From positions 1 to 9,836 of the forward strand of contig CAZPZZ010000152.1 in the NCBI GenBank assembly GCA_964591245.1: 9,836 nucleotides of DNA, given 5' to 3'. The notes under the pieces are model-generated. The model worked only from the letters and a program-made list of their open reading frames with translations. It was not told where the DNA came from and made no database searches. The translations under genes were made by a program, and so were the position numbers. Shown here piece by piece: positions 1 through 6,133 of the stretch. Source of the DNA: CAZPZZ01 sp964591245. GTDB taxonomy: Bacteria; Acidobacteriota; Vicinamibacteria; Vicinamibacterales; UBA8438. Each line of letters starts with the position of its first letter. The stretch's first letter is position 1.

Positions 1-151
1 CGGAGATCAATTCACCGGCACGACGACCGTGCACCCGTCGGACTTTGGGATCGTGCCGATACCCATCGCGGGAAACTCCAGAATTCTGGGCCAAGACGTG
101 CGGGTCGACTTCGATGTCGTGCTTGAGCTCCCTGACCGAGACATCCCGTGA
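1..151 (+). CDS. YceI-like family protein, C-terminal end (partial at left edge)
   Basis: An open frame enters from the left edge (first complete codon at 2) and stops with TGA at 149-151, giving 49 residues. The translation begins GDQFTGTTTVHPSDFGI and ends DVRVDFDVVLELPDRDIP. The pattern F-x-G-T-x-T-V-x-x-S-D-F-G-I, followed by a loop and then an alternating hydrophobic/charged strand (DVRVDFDVVLEL), is the typical end of the YceI-like beta-barrel fold, a lipocalin-like family of exported proteins that bind isoprenoid-type or other lipophilic ligands. The start, signal peptide and most of the barrel lie outside the window. It converges on the lipocalin-like gene, with 62 bp between the two stop codons. 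The family call rests on only 49 residues, so it is probable rather than certain. Confidence 0.7.
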   Translation, partial: GDQFTGTTTVHPSDFGIVPIPIAGNSRILGQDVRVDFDVVLELPDRDIP

Positions 152-213
152 ACTGAGAGCCAGGCAGGCGCCCGCCAACGGAAACTCCGGTCTACGGTCC
201 ATCGACGACGAGA

Positions 214-1239
214 CTATTCCGGCAACGTTGGTAGAAGCTCCCAGTACAGATGTCCGCCGGTCGCCTGCCCCTCCTCCACGCGCGGTCGTGCCCCCAGGCG
301 GAGTACGTCACCATCCAGCTGATAGAGCCGAAAGGCGTCGCTCGGATCCCCCGGTCGAGGTCTTCCCTCCAAATGGTGCAGAACATAAGGTGGCTCAGCC
401 TCTTCGTGCACGGTGAACCGTCCGAAGTACCCGGCATAGGATCGATACGCGGCCAGTGCCTCCTCAGGTGTCGGCCTCGCCCCGGCGTACCGCGCACGGT
501 CTTCAAACGGAGTCAGATGCACCATCATGTGTCCAGTGGGCGTATAGATGATGTATGACCCGGCTCGACTGTCGTTCCGTCGCCCGTGACTGACAACTTC
601 TCCGTCTCGCTCGGTATACCGGTCCGTATGTAGGAGCCCTCGGAACCCCACAAATCGTTGCGCCTCGTCGGACAGCGGTACATCTGGCAAACGCTGCCAA
701 ATCACCTGTCTCGTTCCGCGCGCTTTGCTGCCGTCGCTGGCTGCAGGCGTCAGGACAAGCTGATCTCCGTCAATGTCGTAGTACCGCTTGGCATCCGGGT
801 CACCGGTCGGGTTGATCTGACCGAGACGGTGGTGAATCACGTAGTTTCCGTCATCATCTGAGTGCATGCTGAATGGGCCGAAGTAGGCCGTATAGCCATC
901 GAGTGCCTCACGAGCCTCCTCCGCGGTGGGCCCGTTACCCGTAAACGGAACCCGGTTTGTCGGCATCACATGCACGCCCATATGCCCGGTCTCGCCGTAC
1001 GTGATGTACCCAACTGAGCCAAAGTCCGGAACCGGTTGCCACTGCCCATCCTCACTCTTGACCCGTCGCCCCACCAGCTCGTAGGTCCCGACTATCGCCT
1101 CTCGGGCCTCAGCCGTCTGGGCAATCACGCTCCCAGAGGCCAGGGGCACACCACCTGCCCCGTCTACTGCGCGCATACCAAGGACGAGAGCGCCACACAG
1201 AGCCGCCACGACACACAGACTGCCTTTGGTAAGCCTCAT
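214..1239 (-). CDS. Exported tandem lipocalin-like domain protein
   Basis: 341 residues. A hydrophobic signal segment covers about residues 8-22, so the protein is probably exported. The mature part is an internal duplication of a lipocalin-like domain (Lipocalin_5 type): repeat 1 at about residues 50-184 and repeat 2 at about 196-337. Shared landmarks are a GxxxY/IxY...GHM-x-VH-x-x-P block (GHMGVHVMP at 85-93, GHMMVHLTP at 236-244), a T-x-EEA...YFG-x-F helix/strand block (105-123 and 257-275), an HH-x-x-G...P-x-GDP-x-A block (136-150 and 288-302) and a DGD-x-L strand. Proteins of this type usually have one such domain of about 140 residues; here there are two. Ligand and role are unknown. 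ATG at 1239 is preferred over ATG at 1242 because the AGGAGG at 1246-1251 then lies 6 nt away rather than 3. The stop is TAG at 214-216. Confidence 0.85.
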   Translation of the reverse strand: MRLTKGSLCVVAALCGALVLGMRAVDGAGGVPLASGSVIAQTAEAREAIVGTYELVGRRVKSEDGQWQPVPDFGSVGYITYGETGHMGVHVMPTNRVPFTGNGPTAEEAREALDGYTAYFGPFSMHSDDDGNYVIHHRLGQINPTGDPDAKRYYDIDGDQLVLTPAASDGSKARGTRQVIWQRLPDVPLSDEAQRFVGFRGLLHTDRYTERDGEVVSHGRRNDSRAGSYIIYTPTGHMMVHLTPFEDRARYAGARPTPEEALAAYRSYAGYFGRFTVHEEAEPPYVLHHLEGRPRPGDPSDAFRLYQLDGDVLRLGARPRVEEGQATGGHLYWELLPTLPE

Positions 1240-1245
1240 CATCTT

Positions 1246-1251
1246 CCTCCT
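1246..1251 (-). promoter_or_regulatory. Strong Shine-Dalgarno site of the lipocalin-like gene
   Basis: The minus strand reads AAGGAGGAAGATGATG here. The perfect AGGAGG lies 3 nt before the first ATG (1242) and 6 nt before the second (1239), which favours the second ATG as the start. Confidence 0.7.
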
Positions 1252-1433
1252 TGACGAAGAACCGGCCCCGTTCTAGTTCAATTCTGTTTGAAGCGCGAAG
1301 CATATCATTGAGGGCATCGAACCCGCCCCAAAGATGACGCGGCCCACTTCATACCGATTGAGGCCTGGACTCGGCCGTCCGGTCTCTTGTCCATTCGGGA
1401 ACCTGATTATCTTCCAGCAGACACCTATCGGGA

Positions 1434-2066
1434 TCAGTCGAAACTGAACGTGCGTCGGTAAATGCGACGTCCTGCGTCTCGGTACCGCTTCTCGTAGGTC
1501 GTCTCGATCGCCGCAACATCTTCGCCGCCATTGGCCACGGCCCGTTCCTCATGGACACGCCCCCCGACGGCATGAACAGCCTGCTCGGCGAAGGACACGA
1601 GGGCAGCAGCATCAGTCTTCAGGTGGACTCTTCCATCGGGACGAAGCAGTCGTCGATACCGCTCGAAGAATAGCGGCGACAAAAGCCGGTGCTTGGCCTG
1701 CCGGTGCTTCGGCAACGGATCGGGGAACGGGAGCCAAATCTCGCTGATGCTCCCAGTCGAAATGTGGTCTTCGAGATACTCAACCGGAGAGCGGAAAAAA
1801 AAGGCATTGGCCAGCCCCTCATCGAGCGCCTGCCTTGCCCCTTTCCAGAGGCGTGCTCCATTTCGATCCACACCCAACACCCCGGTACCTGGTCGACTCC
1901 TGGCCAGGGCCAGTGTGTACTGCCCGTGACCACATCCGAGCTCCAGTACGACGGACTGGGCGAACGCAAAAGCCCGTTCAAACCAGTCCGGATCGCACCG
2001 CCGTCCCTGAAACACGTTGCTCATCTGTTCCAGTTGCGCGAAACGATGCCGTTTTTTCCGAGCCAC
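1434..2066 (-). CDS. trmB: tRNA (guanine-N7-)-methyltransferase TrmB
   Basis: 210 residues from a GTG start. TrmB uses S-adenosylmethionine to make m7G at position 46 in the variable loop of tRNA, in the cytoplasm. Visible hallmarks: N-terminal ARKKRHRFAQ...NVFQ (residues 2-20); SAM-binding motif I ELGCGHG (42-48) with acidic motif II D67; the TrmB signature FPDPLPKHRQAKHR (114-127); HLKTD (148-152); and the C-terminal ETTYEKRY...G-x-x-IY (188-203). The usual FPDPWPK has Leu instead of Trp at residue 119 (codon TTG, one base from TGG). The frame stays open upstream to an ATG at 2159, but the extra 31 residues are Cys/Trp-rich and unlike the family, whose members start just before this basic block; GTG at 2066 is therefore chosen, although no good ribosome-binding site precedes it. 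The stop TGA directly follows FSFD. It is a housekeeping gene among exported-protein genes, probably with its own promoter. Confidence 0.92.
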   Translation of the reverse strand: MARKKRHRFAQLEQMSNVFQGRRCDPDWFERAFAFAQSVVLELGCGHGQYTLALARSRPGTGVLGVDRNGARLWKGARQALDEGLANAFFFRSPVEYLEDHISTGSISEIWLPFPDPLPKHRQAKHRLLSPLFFERYRRLLRPDGRVHLKTDAAALVSFAEQAVHAVGGRVHEERAVANGGEDVAAIETTYEKRYRDAGRRIYRRTFSFD

Positions 2067-2280
2067 GACAACTATCGGTGACCACGGACGCCACTCACCT
2101 TGCACCACACAGGGAGACCAACAGGAACAGGCGCGGGCGCACGCACCCCATGCCCGCATCGCAGGTCTTGGCTCAACACAGGATCTCCCTCCTCTGTCGA
2201 GCGCGCCTCACCCAATAGCCAATACTTGATTCCGAACACCAGTGACGACATCGCGATGCTGTTACTCGAGACGCGAAACC

Positions 2281-3054
2281 CTACACCTGGGAATAGGACA
2301 TGGGTTTCAGGAATGTCGCGGTGATATTCGAAACAGTGTCGGCGTAGGCTGGGTCTGACCTCATCCGTTGCCACGTCGGATGGTCACCAAAACGCTCCCA
2401 GGCCCGTGTCCGCGCATCCATGCCATCGTATGAGAGCATGTACGTGAGGTTCGGCATGACCGGCCCAGCCAAGTGTTCGCCATAGAACACGGGATTCATC
2501 CCGACATCTTCCATGACGCCGATCTCGCCATTGTTGAACATCGCCACTTTGCGTTGGCCCGCATCCACGTTGTAGCTCTCATAATTCCGCATTTCGAAGA
2601 CGCGCCCCGGAGAGGTCAAATTTCTCTCGAGAAGAGGCATCCCTTCAAAAGCAACCATGAAACTGGTCTCGATACGCGAATAGGCCGGATTATCTGCCGA
2701 CGTGTTGAGGAAGTCTGAGCCCTCGGTGAGGTAGACATCATCAGCAAGGAGCCGATGAGTTGCGGTGGCAAAGGATTCAGCACTCGGGTGGCGCAGCAAC
2801 ACCACAAGCGCCCCCTGGCCTTCCATCGGCTCAAAGACACCCACCGGAGCGATGTCTATACGATTGAACGCCGGGATGGCGACGTGCTCGAGATACGCAC
2901 CAAGAACTCGCTTTTGTTCCTCCGTGTCTATTGCATACGTGCGCAATTCATAGAAATCACGAGCACGTCCTTGCGCCTGAGTCCGTTCGGTCGAAGCGAG
3001 TAAAGTCGCGGCAGCCGCTCCGCTTGATGCGGAAATAAATGCTCTTCGATCCAT
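2281..3054 (-). CDS. Exported NIPSNAP family protein, two domains
   Basis: 257 residues. The N-terminus MDRRAFISASSGAAAATLLA is a twin-arginine-type signal (RR-x-F, then a short Ala-rich hydrophobic core) with likely cleavage near TQAQ (residues 25-28). The mature part holds two ferredoxin-like NIPSNAP domains: about 34-115, starting FYELRTYAI, and about 152-253, starting VFEMRNYES and containing NEIGVMEDVG-like and YGEHLAGP segments (176-198) and the WERFGDHPTWQRMRSDP segment (219-235) typical of the family. NIPSNAP proteins are dimeric alpha/beta-barrel proteins with no single established function; bacterial Tat-exported versions are frequent in Acidobacteriota and Planctomycetota. ATG at 3054 is supported by GGAG at 3064-3067, 9 nt upstream. 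The stop is TAG. Neighbours give no pathway. The family call is firm; the biochemical role is unknown. Confidence 0.88.
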   Translation of the reverse strand: MDRRAFISASSGAAAATLLASTERTQAQGRARDFYELRTYAIDTEEQKRVLGAYLEHVAIPAFNRIDIAPVGVFEPMEGQGALVVLLRHPSAESFATATHRLLADDVYLTEGSDFLNTSADNPAYSRIETSFMVAFEGMPLLERNLTSPGRVFEMRNYESYNVDAGQRKVAMFNNGEIGVMEDVGMNPVFYGEHLAGPVMPNLTYMLSYDGMDARTRAWERFGDHPTWQRMRSDPAYADTVSNITATFLKPMSYSQV

Positions 3055-3063
3055 AAAATTTCA

Positions 3064-3067
3064 CTCC
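3064..3067 (-). promoter_or_regulatory. Shine-Dalgarno site of the NIPSNAP gene
   Basis: The minus strand reads AATGGAGTGAAATTTTATG; GGAG lies 9 nt before the ATG at 3054, followed by an A/T-rich spacer. Confidence 0.55.
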
Positions 3068-3283
3068 ATTCTGAACGCCAGTGTCAGGACCGGACGGCCC
3101 GCTCCCATTATCGTCGATGAACACCGCCGGAGGGCAATACACCCCTTCATGCCACCACGGTCCTGGCTCGCGGCTACAAAGCGTATTGCCATTTTGTGCA
3201 GACACTGTCGGAAACCTCATTCCATTCCGATAAGCGGTCACAGGGCCAATCATGAGAGGCATCAACTATGCACCTCAGGGTCC

Positions 3284-3321
3284 CGATCGTGTCTAGCAAT
3301 CCATGCAAAATGACACGATCG
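3284..3321. repeat. Perfect 10-bp inverted repeat upstream of the small membrane protein
   Basis: The left arm CGATCGTGTC (3284-3293) and right arm GACACGATCG (3312-3321) are exact reverse complements separated by 18 nt. The right arm ends 30 nt before the ATG at 3352 and 17 nt before its ribosome-binding site. It sits in the 297-bp divergent region between the NIPSNAP gene (-) and the membrane protein (+). It could be a two-half-site operator (arm centres 28 bp apart) or a hairpin in the leader of the + transcript. It is not followed by a U-run, so a simple intrinsic terminator is unlikely. The arms are seen directly; the regulatory role is inferred. Confidence 0.5.
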
Positions 3322-3338
3322 ATATGACTTCCATGTGC

Positions 3339-3343
3339 AGGAG
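3339..3343 (+). promoter_or_regulatory. Shine-Dalgarno site of the 3352 membrane-protein gene
   Basis: AGGAG lies 8 nt before the ATG at 3352. This is good spacing and the main reason to believe the downstream orphan frame is translated. Confidence 0.55.
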
Positions 3344-3351
3344 ACGCGATC

Positions 3352-3771
3352 ATGTCAAGGTTAGCCATTCCACGCCTTTCGAGAAACGACCTGGTGGGCG
3401 CTGCATTTCTGCTCATCCTCGTACTCTCATGGGCTTATGGCCTAACCCATTCACCCTATGGGTCCGCCCAACCCTCTAATACCCAGCAGCACAGCATAGG
3501 CGCTGATATTGCCGGAGATGTCCAAAGCACGGAAGAGTGGTACACGCAACAGCCGCAGTGGTATCGCTCAGAAATTCTTGAGTGGGCAATGATTGTCGTT
3601 CTTGTCGTGATCGCGGTCGCACCAATGACACGCGACATCCGGATTCCAAGAGCAAAGCTCCCCATGAGCCTAGCAATGGTCGACGCCTCGGGAACCTCGG
3701 CGCTGCACGAGCATTCCACTCATTCTTGGCGCGGTACGAGGGTGACCACGCGAACAGCAGCCTCTCGCTGA
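3352..3771 (+). CDS. Small membrane protein of unknown function, two predicted helices
   Basis: 139 residues; I do not recognise a family. A basic N-terminus (MSRLAIPRLSRND) precedes a hydrophobic segment at about 14-30, then a polar Gln/Ser-rich loop (31-72) with a Trp/Tyr-rich stretch EEWYTQQPQWYRSE (61-74), a second hydrophobic helix at about 77-92 (AMIVVLVVIAVAP), and a basic Ser/Thr/Arg-rich tail of about 47 residues. With positive charge at both ends, a hairpin with the loop outside is the likely topology. AGGAG precedes the ATG at 8-nt spacing. It is convergent with the gene ending at 3922 and divergent from the NIPSNAP gene, so it stands alone. The ribosome-binding site and two clean hydrophobic segments favour a real gene; the absence of recognised similarity and the weakly structured tail keep confidence moderate. 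Confidence 0.5.
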   Translation: MSRLAIPRLSRNDLVGAAFLLILVLSWAYGLTHSPYGSAQPSNTQQHSIGADIAGDVQSTEEWYTQQPQWYRSEILEWAMIVVLVVIAVAPMTRDIRIPRAKLPMSLAMVDASGTSALHEHSTHSWRGTRVTTRTAASR

Positions 3772-3921
3772 GACAGCGCAGCCAAGCCCCCTCAAGAGCA
3801 GACGTGCTACCACTTTGAACAATCGTGAAATGCCGCGTCGTTCCGTGCAGGTTCAGCCACTATCCCGTACATAATCCGGGCACGTCCCGCCCATACTCGA
3901 AACACACTGAGAACTCGACGC

Positions 3922-4698
3922 CTACTGGCCACACAATGGAGCGCGATCGGCCTGGGAACAGGAAAATTCCTCTCCAGGAACCAGCTGGTATTCGTCTGCG
4001 AAACACAGCGCATCACCTCGGTCCCAACTGATCACTTCTCCCGCGGCATTGAAGTGCACCGTCACGGGCGTACAGGCGCCATTGGCCCACAATAGCGTCA
4101 ACGCTGCACTCGGTTCAGACCATTCCAGGTCTGCCCTCGTCACAGCCCACGACGGCGGTCCCAGAATGAAGATCGCGCCCGGAATCTTCATTCGCGGAAC
4201 CAATTCTCGCGCACGCTCGGACAGCTCGGTCCTCGACGTCGCGGCACCGATGCTTCCGCCGACAGGTGGTGACGTGAGATCTGGATTCGCGGGCGCAACA
4301 TCCGCCACCGACGGTTCTGGCTCAGCCGGCTCCACAGGCGCGGCGTCGATCGCTGGCAACTCGTCTCGACCGGACTCCAACTCGACCAGCACGCCCCCGA
4401 GCACAACGCCCACCCCAACCAGAACCAACCCAATCACGGCATCCTTGATTGATCGAGAAGACCTGGGTCCAGGCTCCTCCGACGATTCCTCCGCCAGCGG
4501 CGCATCGTCCGACAGTCCCGTGGCGTGCTCATCCGGCTCGGGCGTCTTCCGCACCCGCCCGTAGAACCCGAACGACAGGACCCGCAGAAGCCCCCGCAGG
4601 AGTCGTGCGGGCGACCACCAGCGGCGCGCAACAACCGCCTCCTCCCCTTGCTCTGGTTCCTCCGATGGATCATCCAGCCGCAGTTCGTCGTTCGGCAT
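3922..4698 (-). CDS. Single-pass membrane protein with four-cysteine extracytoplasmic domain, unknown function
   Basis: 258 residues; no family recognised. Order of parts: an acidic N-terminus (1-21); a basic/aromatic amphipathic stretch VARRWWSPARLLRGLLRVL (23-41) that could lie on the membrane face; an acidic segment (52-78); a basic stop RSSRSIKD (79-86); one transmembrane helix at about 88-106 (Val/Gly/Leu only); a Pro/Glu/Ala-rich linker (about 112-146); and a compact C-terminal domain (about 155-258) with beta-type stretches (AIFILGPPSWAV, ALTLLWANG, VTVHFNAAGEVISW) and cysteines at 209, 232, 247 and 256. The positive-inside rule puts the C-terminal domain outside, where the four cysteines could form two disulfides. 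ATG at 4698 has only a weak upstream ribosome-binding site (GGAG 16 nt away), so the start is less sure. The stop is TAG. The long antisense open frame over it is a composition shadow. Confidence 0.65.
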   Translation of the reverse strand: MPNDELRLDDPSEEPEQGEEAVVARRWWSPARLLRGLLRVLSFGFYGRVRKTPEPDEHATGLSDDAPLAEESSEEPGPRSSRSIKDAVIGLVLVGVGVVLGGVLVELESGRDELPAIDAAPVEPAEPEPSVADVAPANPDLTSPPVGGSIGAATSRTELSERARELVPRMKIPGAIFILGPPSWAVTRADLEWSEPSAALTLLWANGACTPVTVHFNAAGEVISWDRGDALCFADEYQLVPGEEFSCSQADRAPLCGQ

Positions 4699-4913
4699 TA
4701 TCTTGATTGAATGACTCCGCCTTACGTATTACGCGTTTTTCCCCGACGCATCCTGCCGTGTTACCCACAGAGCGACACGCAGTCATCCGAGGCGCCAACA
4801 ACATGACGTACATTCAGCAGCCAATAAAACTGAAATCGTATCGTTCGCCCCCCGAAAGTCCCAAGTTCCAAACCATTCACGTTGCCGGTCCCTACAAGGC
4901 AAAACGCTGACTG

Positions 4914-4927
4914 TCACGATATAGTGA
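4914..4927. promoter_or_regulatory. Candidate operator-like palindrome upstream of the MBL gene
   Basis: TCACGATATAGTGA pairs in 12 of 14 positions (TCAC/GTGA arms around ATAT, one mismatched pair). It ends 80 bp before the ATG at 5008. The size and form suit a dimeric repressor or activator site, but a single imperfect 14-bp palindrome can occur by chance and no regulator gene is in the window. Confidence 0.25.
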
Positions 4928-4995
4928 GGCCGCCAAGACAGCGCCATCGCGGACCACCACTCGCCTCAACATCGCAGGCGGAGAACACCCACAGC

Positions 4996-5000
4996 GGAGG
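4996..5000 (+). promoter_or_regulatory. Shine-Dalgarno site that sets the MBL gene start
   Basis: GGAGG lies 7 nt before the ATG at 5008, directly ahead of a signal-peptide-like N-terminus. This decides against the upstream in-frame ATG at 4882. Confidence 0.7.
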
Positions 5001-5007
5001 AACTGAT

Positions 5008-5958
5008 ATGACCTCGCAACGAATGTCCCTCGCCGGTATTTTCATCGCGGCAGCCGTCCTAGTTTCCACTGCAACCGTACGACAAAATCAGGATGCGCCG
5101 TTTGCCGGGGTCGAACTCACGGCAACGCCTGTAGCCGGCCTCGTGCATATGGTTCAACGACCTGGTGGCGGAGGGAATGTCGGTGTCTTCTCGGGACAGG
5201 ATGGCATATTACTTGTCGATTCACTTTTCGCTCCCTTGGCAGACAGGTTGATCGACGCCGTCAAGAGCATTTCTGAAGGCAACATTCGATTTCTAATCAA
5301 TACGCATGTACATCCAGATCACATTGGCGGTAACGGGCCTCTGGCCGAACAGGACGTTCTGATTTTCGCGCATGACAACGTCCGCGTACGAGCACTGGAA
5401 CGACTGCGGTTCCCGCGGGGTGGTGGGCGCTTCGCGCCTCAACCCCAGCCAAGTGCCAGGCCGATCGTCACCTACAACGACGCCGTGAGTTTCCATTTCA
5501 ACGGGGAAGAAGTTCGTGCCTTTCTCGCACCGCCGGCCCACACCGACGGTGATACGTTCGTCTACTTCCCCGACTCTGACGTTTTACATTTGGGTGATGT
5601 CTTTCGGACGACCAGCTATCCGATCATCGATGTCTACAACGGAGGCACCCTGCATGGCACCGTCGAAGCACTGGAACTGGCAATCTCCATCGCCACTCCC
5701 GACACGAAAGTAATCCCTGGACATGGGCTGAGGGTTGTCGGACGAGATGACCTGGTTACATTCCTTGACATGATCATCGACATTCGCGAGCAGGTGCGAC
5801 GTTTGATCTCCGAGGGTCGCACCTTAGCGGAGGTCATGGCCGCACGCCCCACCGCGAACTACGACGCAGAGTGGGGCCAGGAAGCCTCGTGGACCGCCAA
5901 TGACTTCGTCCCCATTGTCTTCCACCAGCTTGGCGGAGGAAGCCTCTTCGTTCCATGA
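5008..5958 (+). CDS. Exported metallo-beta-lactamase-fold hydrolase
   Basis: 316 residues. An N-terminal hydrophobic segment at about 8-22 (LAGIFIAAAVLVSTA) is a likely Sec signal. The MBL fold follows with all zinc ligands visible: H-x-H-x-DH motif THVHPDHIGG (99-108; H100, H102, D104, H105), H178 in PPAHTDGD, D197 in HLGDVF and H239 in PGHG, so a dinuclear metal site is expected. After the fold comes a C-terminal helical tail with EQVRRLISEG-x-T-x-x-EV-x-AARPTA-x-YDAEWG (261-290), which is common in exported MBL proteins of Acidobacteriota and relatives. The exact substrate (lactone, ester, beta-lactam or thioester) cannot be read from the sequence; the general MBL arrangement does not by itself mean antibiotic resistance. 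ATG at 5008 is chosen for its GGAGG and signal peptide. It converges on the PQQ dehydrogenase 175 bp away. The stop is TGA, showing that TGA terminates genes here. Confidence 0.9.
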   Translation: MTSQRMSLAGIFIAAAVLVSTATVRQNQDAPFAGVELTATPVAGLVHMVQRPGGGGNVGVFSGQDGILLVDSLFAPLADRLIDAVKSISEGNIRFLINTHVHPDHIGGNGPLAEQDVLIFAHDNVRVRALERLRFPRGGGRFAPQPQPSARPIVTYNDAVSFHFNGEEVRAFLAPPAHTDGDTFVYFPDSDVLHLGDVFRTTSYPIIDVYNGGTLHGTVEALELAISIATPDTKVIPGHGLRVVGRDDLVTFLDMIIDIREQVRRLISEGRTLAEVMAARPTANYDAEWGQEASWTANDFVPIVFHQLGGGSLFVP

Positions 5959-6133
5959 TTTTCCCAGCAAGGCATTCCTCACTTCAGCCAAGTTCGACTC
6001 TTTCCACTCTCCAAACCGAAGTCGTGGTTGCGACGCGTACTGCATTAATGGTTTCGCATTACTGGCCTGACGAGCGTCCAAGCCTCCTGGCACTCGGCCC
6101 CTTACTTCGAGGTGTGACCTTATCGCTATCCCA

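Larger units (their letters stand above)
4699..5007. other. Divergent intergenic region, 309 bp
   Basis: This lies between the start of the single-pass membrane protein (-) and the start of the MBL hydrolase (+), so it should hold promoters in both directions. I see no convincing -35/-10 pair. Features noted are an imperfect palindrome at 4914-4927, about 80 bp upstream of the MBL start, and the MBL ribosome-binding site at 4996-5000. No coding frame here is supported: the one on the + strand needs a TTG start and has no ribosome-binding site. Confidence 0.5.

Noticed and set aside
2067..2280. Possible coding or repeat content between trmB and the NIPSNAP gene
   Set aside because: The open frames on both strands give Cys/Trp/Arg-rich or Pro/His-rich translations with no family similarity, and no clear direct or inverted repeat was found.
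2957..3265. - strand open frame of 102 residues upstream of and overlapping the NIPSNAP gene
   Set aside because: It overlaps the NIPSNAP signal-peptide region in another frame, has no ribosome-binding site that I can see and no known motif.
3772..3921. Terminator between the convergent genes ending at 3771 and 3922
   Set aside because: Only a 4-bp CCCG/CGGG pairing with no T-run was seen, which is too weak to call.
4049..4564. Long + strand open frame (171 residues, Ser/Thr/Pro-rich)
   Set aside because: It lies wholly antisense to the single-pass membrane protein; its biased composition is what the reverse of a Pro/Ala/Glu-rich gene gives, and there is no ribosome-binding site or recognisable domain.
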